A stretch of 44,195 bases of DNA from CAZEIW01 sp964512305 (GTDB lineage Bacteria; Pseudomonadota; Gammaproteobacteria; Burkholderiales; Burkholderiaceae_F), in assembly GCA_964512305.1 (NCBI GenBank), contig CAZEIW010000022.1, positions 1 to 44,195 on the forward strand. Reading direction: 5' to 3'. This document shows positions 39,380 to 44,195 of this stretch, one piece after another. Each line of letters begins with the position of its first letter. Within the stretch, counting starts at the first letter, position 1. The notes below the pieces were generated by a model. That model was given only the letters and a program-made list of their open reading frames with translations. It was not told where the DNA came from and made no database searches. Position numbers and translations under genes: made by a program.

Positions 39380-40453
39380 TCAGCGCGGCGGCAGGTACGC
39401 CAGCGGATCCACCGGCTTGCCTTTGCGCCGGATCTCGAAATGCAGCCGCGCGTCGGGCGCATCGGTCATCCCGAGCTCGGCGATCGGCTGTCCGCGCTTG
39501 ACGGTCTGCCCCTGCTTGACCAGGATCTGCTGGTTGTGCGCGTAGGCCGATACGTAGTCGTCGGTGTGCTTGATGATCACCAGGTTGCCGTACCCGCGCA
39601 GACCGTTTCCGACGTAGACGATCTGCCCGTCATTGGCCGCGACGACCGTCGAGCCGACGCTGCCGCCGATGTCGATCCCTTTGTTGCGCGCGGCGTCGAA
39701 GCGGTCGAGCACCTTTCCCGCCGCCGGCCAGGTCCAGCCGGCGCTCGGCTCGGCGAGCGGTGCCTCGGCCGGTGAAGGCTTTGCGGTGCTCGCCGGCGGC
39801 GCCGGGGTCGGCGCCGCCGGCGCGGCGGCGGCAAGCGGCGGCACGGCGCCGGCGCCCGGCGACGCGGCCGCGGGCGCCGCTGTGCTCGCAGCTGCGCCGG
39901 CCGTTCCTGCAGCGGGCGGGGACGTGGCGGCGGGCGGGGCGGCCGGCGCAGTCTCGATGCTGTCGAGCGGTCGCGTCTGCACGGCACCCGAAGGAGGTGC
40001 GATAGGTATCGCGGTCACTTCGGCCGAGGTTTCCGCATCCGGCGATGCCGTCGCGGGCGGCACCCCGACCCCCCCTGCCGGCGCCGCCCCGCCCGCCGGC
40101 GGCGCGACCCGCAGCATCTGGCCGACCTTGATCCGGGTCGGATCGTCGAGGCCGCTCCACCGCGCGATATCGCGGAAATCCTGCCCGAACGCGAGTGCAA
40201 TGCTGTACAGCGTGTCGCCTCGCTGCACCAGATAGTTGCCGTCGTGCGCCTCGCGTGTCGCGGGCGGCGCCGTCGTCACGCCCGCCGCCGGCGGCTTTCC
40301 CGGGTTCATCGAGTGCTCGACGATCGGCGCCTGGCCCAGCGGCACTTCCTCGCAACCGCCCGCGAGCAGGCCCAGCAGCGGCAACAGCGGCCCGAGCGCC
40401 GCGATCCCGCGGCGGCATCGGATCCGGCGTGCTGCGCACGTTCGACCCATCAT
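39380..40453 (-). CDS. nlpD: Murein hydrolase activator lipoprotein NlpD
   Basis: NlpD is an outer-membrane lipoprotein that activates amidases during daughter-cell separation. The 357-residue precursor has a lipobox LLAGGC (Cys34), a LysM domain (about 74-116, YLVQRGDTLYSIALAFGQDF), a long Ala/Pro-rich linker, and a C-terminal M23/LytM domain (245-350). The LytM site is degenerate: GIDIGG replaces the first zinc His and RLHFEIR lacks one His of the HxH motif, so it should be a non-catalytic activator. GGAGG precedes the first ATG, at 40453. rpoS, its usual downstream neighbour, is absent. Confidence 0.95.
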   Translation of the reverse strand: MMGRTCAARRIRCRRGIAALGPLLPLLGLLAGGCEEVPLGQAPIVEHSMNPGKPPAAGVTTAPPATREAHDGNYLVQRGDTLYSIALAFGQDFRDIARWSGLDDPTRIKVGQMLRVAPPAGGAAPAGGVGVPPATASPDAETSAEVTAIPIAPPSGAVQTRPLDSIETAPAAPPAATSPPAAGTAGAAASTAAPAAASPGAGAVPPLAAAAPAAPTPAPPASTAKPSPAEAPLAEPSAGWTWPAAGKVLDRFDAARNKGIDIGGSVGSTVVAANDGQIVYVGNGLRGYGNLVIIKHTDDYVSAYAHNQQILVKQGQTVKRGQPIAELGMTDAPDARLHFEIRRKGKPVDPLAYLPPR

Positions 40454-40516
40454 GGGGACAACCTCCGTTCACGGTCCATGCCCGGCATCCATTCCGCCGG
40501 CCCGGCGCCCCGGCCG

Positions 40517-41188
40517 TCAGCCGCCATCGGTGCCGGCCAGCAGCGGGACGAAGCGAACCGGCTCGACCTTGCGCCGGATCGCGCGCCCCTGGCCGTCCCG
40601 GGTAAGCACGGACAGGCGCTGATCCGCCTGTCCCAGCGGCGCCACGACGATGCCCTGCGGCTTGAGCTGCTCGACCCAGCTCGCCGGAAAGTCGTCGCCG
40701 GCCGCTGCGGCGATGATCGCGTCGAACGGTGCCTCGTGCGGCAGCCCGAGCGCGCCATCGCCCCAGATCAGCCGCAGGTTCGCCAGACGCAAGGGGCGCA
40801 GATTGGCCCGCGCCCGATCGTGCAGCGCGCGGATGCGCTCGATCGAATACACGGTGCCGAACAGCTGCGCCAGCACCGACGCCGCGTAGCCGCAGCCGGT
40901 GCCGATCTCGAGCACGCGCGCCGCGCGCGGGTCCGCGGTCGACTGCAGCGCCAGCTCCGCGCTGCGCGCGACCATGTACGGCTGCGAGATCGTCTGGCCA
41001 TGCCCGATCGGCAGCGCGCTGTCCTCATAGGCGCGGCTCGCGAGCGCCGCGTCGACGAACCGGTGCCGCGGCACCGCCCGCAGCGCCGCCAGCACGCGCG
41101 GATCGCGCACGCCCATCCTGCTCACGCGCTCGGCCATGCGCTCGCGCACGCGCGTCGAGTTCAGCCCGGTGTTGCGGTCGGGGGTCAT
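40517..41188 (-). CDS. pcm: Protein-L-isoaspartate O-methyltransferase
   Basis: Pcm methylates isoaspartyl residues to start protein repair. The 223-residue protein has the family motifs RHRFVD, GQTISQPYMVA (64-74), the SAM loop VLEIGTGCGYAA (92-103) and a C-terminal LKPQGIVVAPLG strand. ATG 41188 is favoured over a TTG at 41230 that would overlap surE. It is 19 bp after surE and 63 bp before nlpD, the conserved surE-pcm-nlpD order linked to stationary-phase survival. Confidence 0.95.
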   Translation of the reverse strand: MTPDRNTGLNSTRVRERMAERVSRMGVRDPRVLAALRAVPRHRFVDAALASRAYEDSALPIGHGQTISQPYMVARSAELALQSTADPRAARVLEIGTGCGYAASVLAQLFGTVYSIERIRALHDRARANLRPLRLANLRLIWGDGALGLPHEAPFDAIIAAAAGDDFPASWVEQLKPQGIVVAPLGQADQRLSVLTRDGQGRAIRRKVEPVRFVPLLAGTDGG

Positions 41189-41207
41189 CGGCCGCCGCGC
41201 GCGGCGC

Positions 41208-41954
41208 TCATGCGCCCAGCCACTGCGCAACGCCCTCCAGCTGGACGGTGTGGGTCAGGTCGACCTGGAGCGGCGTCACCGACACACGGCCCTGGGCGGT
41301 GGCATGGAAGTCGGTTCCGGGGCCCGCCTCGCGCGCTTCGCCGGCCGAGCCGACCCAGTAGATCGTCTCGCCGCGCGGACTGGTCGTGCGCACCACCGGC
41401 TCGGCCTGGTGCCGCTTGCCCAGCCGCGTGCACACGGGCGTCCCGAGCTCCTCGTACGGCCGGTTCGGGATGTTCACGTTGAGCAGGAACGGCGCCCGCA
41501 ACCCATGCCGGCGGTGACGCGCCACCAGGTCGGCTGCCACCCGCGCCGCGCTGTCGAGGTGCGCGTGGCCCTTCTCGATCTGGGAAAAGGCGAACGACGG
41601 CAGCCCGAACAGATAGCCCTCCATCGCGGCCGCCACGGTCCCGGAATAGATCGTGTCGTCGCCCATGTTCTGCCCGTTGTTGATCCCGGAAACGACGAGG
41701 TCGGGCGCCTGCGGCAGCAGCCCGGTGAGCGCGATGTGCACGCAGTCGGTCGGCGTACCGTTGACGGTCAGGAACCCGGTGCCGGCGATTCGCTGCACCA
41801 TCAGGGGGCGGGTCAGCGTGAGCGAGTTGCTCGCGCCGCTGCTGTTCTGCTCGGGCGCGATGACCGTGACCTCGCCGAAGGCCCGCATGGCGTCGGCCAG
41901 CGCCTTCAGTCCCGGTGACAGATAGCCGTCGTCGTTGGTCACCAGGATGTGCAT
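41208..41954 (-). CDS. surE: 5'/3'-nucleotidase SurE
   Basis: SurE is a metal-dependent phosphatase acting on nucleoside monophosphates and short polyphosphate. The 248-residue protein starts MHILVTNDDG with metal ligands D8 and D9, then Ser38/39 in PEQNSSGASNSLTL and Asn in VVSGINNGQNMGDD. ATG 41954 is set by the family N-terminus; the frame is open upstream but without homology, and no good ribosome-binding site is visible. It heads the surE-pcm-nlpD unit and is divergent from the DUF255 gene (89-bp gap with a TAGAAT on the leftward strand at 42006-42001). Confidence 0.96.
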   Translation of the reverse strand: MHILVTNDDGYLSPGLKALADAMRAFGEVTVIAPEQNSSGASNSLTLTRPLMVQRIAGTGFLTVNGTPTDCVHIALTGLLPQAPDLVVSGINNGQNMGDDTIYSGTVAAAMEGYLFGLPSFAFSQIEKGHAHLDSAARVAADLVARHRRHGLRAPFLLNVNIPNRPYEELGTPVCTRLGKRHQAEPVVRTTSPRGETIYWVGSAGEAREAGPGTDFHATAQGRVSVTPLQVDLTHTVQLEGVAQWLGA

Positions 41955-42043
41955 GCGGGCGGGACGTGAAGGGGCGCAGTGAGGTTCGGATCGCGGATCG
42001 ATTCTAGCCCGGACGGGTCCAACGGCCGTATTGCGAGGATCCC

Positions 42044-44035
42044 ATGCCGAACCGACTCGCGCTCGAATCGTCACCCTATCTGCGCCAGCACGCCGACAAC
42101 CCGGTCGACTGGTTTCCGTGGGGCGAGGAGGCGTTTCGAATCGCCGGCGAGCGGGATCGGCCGATCCATCTCTCGGTCGGCTACGCGGCCTGCCACTGGT
42201 GTCACGTCATGGCACACGAGTCGTTCGAGGATCCGCAGGTCGCGCAGCTGCTCAACGAGCGTTTCGTGAACATCAAGGTCGACCGCCAGGAGCGACCGGA
42301 CGTCGACGACATCTACCAGCGCGCGGTCCAGCTCACGGGGCAGTCCGGCGGCTGGCCGCTGACCGTCTTCCTCACGCCGGCGGGCGAGCCCTTCTTCGCC
42401 GGTACGTACTTTCCGCCGGAAGACCGCTACGGGCGGCCCGCCTTCGGGAAGCTGCTGCTGACGCTGAGCGAGGTCTGGAGCGCGCGCCGCGGCGAGGTGC
42501 GCGAGCTCGCTGCCCAATACGTGCAGGGCTTGCGCGCGTTCGACGTGCTGAGCGCGGACCGCGGGACACCGCCCGATCTCGACCTGCCGCTGCAGGTCGC
42601 CCGTCTCGCCGCCGAACGGACCGATCCCGTGCACGGCGGACTGGCGGGGGCGCCCAAGTTCCCGCACCCGAGCGTTTACGACCTGGTCCTGCGCGTGGCC
42701 CACCGCAACCGCGCGCCGGCGCTGCTCAAGGCGCTCGAGATCACGCTCGATCGCATGGCGGCGGGTGGAATCTACGACCACCTGGGCGGCGGCTTCGCCC
42801 GCTACAGCGTCGACGAGCGCTGGGACGTCCCTCACTTCGAGAAGATGCTGTACGACAACGCGCAGCTCGCAAAACTGTATGCGGACGCCTACCGCCTGAC
42901 GGGCAAACCGGCATGGCGGCGCGTGTTCGAGGACACGCTCGCGTATCTGGCCGAACGAATGACAGGGCCCGCGGGCGGCTTGTACGCCAGCGAAGACGCG
43001 GACAGCGAGGGCGAGGAGGGCCGGCATTACCTGTGGACGCCGGCGCAGATCGACGAAGCGCTGGGTCCGGCGGACGGCGCCTTTGCGAGCGAAGCGCTCG
43101 GCATCGGCGCCGGCGGCGCGCAGCGTGCTTCGGTCATGCGCCGTTCCGGTCCGCCCTTGCCCGCGGCCGACGAATCGCGTCTCGATGCGCTGCGCGCGCG
43201 GCTGCTCGCGGCGCGCGAACGCCGGCCGCGCCCGGCTCGCGACGAGAACGTCATCGCGAGCTGGAACGGCCTCGCGATCCAGGGTCTGTGCGCCGCGTAC
43301 CAGGCGACCGGCACGGCCCTGCATCTTGCGGCGGCGCGCCGCACGGCCGATTTCATCGCCGCCGAGATGACGATGCCGGACGGCGGCGTTTATCGCGCCT
43401 GGCGCGAGGGCAAGGCGCGGGTCCCGGGCTTCCTCGACGACTATGCGAACCTCGCCAACGCCCATATCGATCTGTACGAGTCCGGCTTCGACGCACACCA
43501 CCTCGAGCGGGCGATCGGGCTGGCCGAACTGATCCTGGACAGGTTCTGGCAGCCGGGCGAAGGCCTCTTCCTGACCGCGCGCGACGGCGAGCAACTGGTC
43601 CAGCGGCCCCGGACCGTGGTCGACGGCGCCTGTCCCGCCGGCACTTCGGCCAGCGTATTCGCGTTCCTGAGGCTCGCCGAACTCACCGGTGGCACGCGCT
43701 ACCGCGAACGCGCCCAGGAGCTTCTGCAGGCGCTCGCCCCGGCCGCAGCGCGCGACGGGCTCGGCTTCGCGCACCTGCTGGCAGCGCGCGAATTCGCGCA
43801 GCGCGGCCCGCTCGAGATCGTATTCGCCGGCGAGCGCCGCGAGGCCGGCCCGCTGATCGCGGCCGCGCATCGCGCCTACCTGCCGGCGCGCGTGCTCGCG
43901 TTCGCGCAGGATGTTCCGGCGGGCGAGTCCCGCGGGCCGGTCGGCGGCAGGCCCGCCGCCTACGTATGCCGCTACCAGGCCTGCCAGGCGCCCGTCACCA
44001 CGGCGGCGGCGCTCGCCAAACAACTCGCCGGCTGA
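42044..44035 (+). CDS. DUF255 thioredoxin-domain protein (YyaL/SPATA20 type)
   Basis: This 663-residue cytoplasmic protein has an N-terminal thioredoxin-like domain with the redox pair C50-HW-C53 in GYAACHWCHVMAHESFED, then an (alpha/alpha)6-barrel like that of sugar epimerases and glycosidases (APKFPHPSV, GGIYDHLGGGFARYSVDERWDVPHFEKMLYD region, SWNGL). The family is widespread, but its reaction is not established. ATG 42044 has GAGGATCCC before it. It is slightly shorter than typical members, with a compressed stretch near 350-400. Divergent from surE, probably monocistronic, and followed by a degenerate family A repeat. Confidence 0.93.
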   Translation: MPNRLALESSPYLRQHADNPVDWFPWGEEAFRIAGERDRPIHLSVGYAACHWCHVMAHESFEDPQVAQLLNERFVNIKVDRQERPDVDDIYQRAVQLTGQSGGWPLTVFLTPAGEPFFAGTYFPPEDRYGRPAFGKLLLTLSEVWSARRGEVRELAAQYVQGLRAFDVLSADRGTPPDLDLPLQVARLAAERTDPVHGGLAGAPKFPHPSVYDLVLRVAHRNRAPALLKALEITLDRMAAGGIYDHLGGGFARYSVDERWDVPHFEKMLYDNAQLAKLYADAYRLTGKPAWRRVFEDTLAYLAERMTGPAGGLYASEDADSEGEEGRHYLWTPAQIDEALGPADGAFASEALGIGAGGAQRASVMRRSGPPLPAADESRLDALRARLLAARERRPRPARDENVIASWNGLAIQGLCAAYQATGTALHLAAARRTADFIAAEMTMPDGGVYRAWREGKARVPGFLDDYANLANAHIDLYESGFDAHHLERAIGLAELILDRFWQPGEGLFLTARDGEQLVQRPRTVVDGACPAGTSASVFAFLRLAELTGGTRYRERAQELLQALAPAAARDGLGFAHLLAAREFAQRGPLEIVFAGERREAGPLIAAAHRAYLPARVLAFAQDVPAGESRGPVGGRPAAYVCRYQACQAPVTTAAALAKQLAG

Positions 44036-44036
44036 A

Positions 44037-44064
44037 CTCCGCTCTCCCGCGGAGCGGGGAGAGT
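44037..44064 (-). repeat. Degenerate family A repeat, copy 5
   Basis: CTCTCCCGC-GGA-GCGGGGAGAG begins just after the DUF255 stop codon. It keeps the hairpin but lacks the GTGAGGG arm and has mismatches. It may act as a terminator. Confidence 0.55.
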
Positions 44065-44069
44065 TCCCA

Positions 44070-44083
44070 GTTTCGATCGAAAC
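44070..44083. other. Perfect 14-bp palindrome
   Basis: GTTTCGATCGAAAC lies between the DUF255 gene and the window edge. It could be a binding site for a dimeric regulator of a gene to the right, or chance. Confidence 0.3.
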
Positions 44084-44132
44084 GGCACACGGACCATGAA
44101 CCGAGTGCCAGCAAGAATGACGCTTGTGAATG

Positions 44133-44195
44133 CCGCGGGGGGTGCTCGAGGGGGGGCGCAGCCACCCCTCGAAGCCGATCCTCCCGCTTTTCGGT
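44133..44195 (-). repeat. Intergenic palindromic repeat, family B, copy 2
   Basis: Read leftward from the edge: CCGAAAAGCGGGAGGATCGGCT, then CGAGGGG and CCCCTCG arms around a GC-rich loop, then a C-run. The block order and most bases match 5186-5240. It may continue past the window. Confidence 0.65.

Noticed and set aside
39380..39720. NlpD as an active M23 endopeptidase
   Set aside because: Zinc-binding histidines are missing (GIDIGG, RLHFEIR), as in activator-type NlpD.
42071..44023. Long leftward frame opposite the DUF255 gene
   Set aside because: Shadow of the DUF255 coding frame; the + strand protein has clear family motifs.
44097..44195. Open frame from an ATG to the right edge
   Set aside because: No ribosome-binding site, and most of it lies inside the family B repeat, so it is not supported as a gene start.

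Overview
The window is a dense, very GC-rich stretch of bacterial chromosome. Gene content and order point to a betaproteobacterium, probably of the Burkholderiales. The main evidence is the rpsF-priB-rpsR-rplI-dnaB block, the hfq-hflX-hflK-hflC-DUF2065-hisZ-purA-phosphoribosyltransferase run, the rodZ-ispG-hisS-yfgM-bamB-der run, the aminotransferase-hom-thrC-moeA order, and the HisZ regulatory subunit that goes with short-form HisG. This assignment rests on recalled synteny, not on a database search. Almost every gene is an intact housekeeping gene. I see no transposase, integrase, phage gene, toxin module, CRISPR array or defence island. No stretch longer than 300 bases lacks a gene.

Layout. 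1-151 holds the 3' end of an unidentified + strand gene. 304-8000 is read leftward: aminotransferase (alaC-like), hom and thrC (threonine branch), then mobB-moeA-moaD-moaE (molybdenum cofactor), then crcB (fluoride export) and a HIT-family protein. 8234-10773 is read rightward: an Mth938-like protein, a Bcp/PrxQ peroxiredoxin and a PIN-PhoH ATPase. It converges on ohr at 10900-11337 across two oppositely oriented copies of a dispersed palindromic repeat. 11525-19914 is read leftward: rnr, rlmB, the ribosomal rpsF-priB-rpsR-rplI group, dnaB, a DUF47 PhoU-like gene, and an orphan branched-chain amino acid-type binding protein with its own promoter and terminator. A tRNA-Leu(CAG) with a strong promoter points right at 20006. 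20181-41954 is a long leftward block from surE to the phosphoribosyltransferase. Its parts are surE-pcm-nlpD, a PolB-type exonuclease with rlmD, ndk-rlmN-pilW-rodZ-ispG-hisS-yfgM-bamB-der, hfq-hflX-hflK-hflC, and DUF2065-hisZ-purA-PRT. A DUF255 thioredoxin-domain protein runs rightward from 42044.

Functional links. Hfq, RNase R, HflX and the HflKC regulators of FtsH form an RNA and protein quality-control neighbourhood. BamB, YfgM, RodZ, NlpD and PilW serve the envelope. RlmB, RlmN, RlmD, Der and HflX act on the ribosome. MobB, MoeA, MoaD and MoaE build molybdopterin.

I did not find a convincing undescribed multi-gene system. The points most worth a second look are small: two independent CTGA stop/start overlaps (hfq/hflX and rpsF/priB) where CTG is the best-supported start codon; a tandem peptide repeat in front of the PIN-PhoH protein; several families of intergenic palindromic repeats, one of which supplies the end of moaE; rpoS absent from its usual place after nlpD; an orphan DUF47 gene without a Pit transporter; and a structured leader candidate before rpsF.
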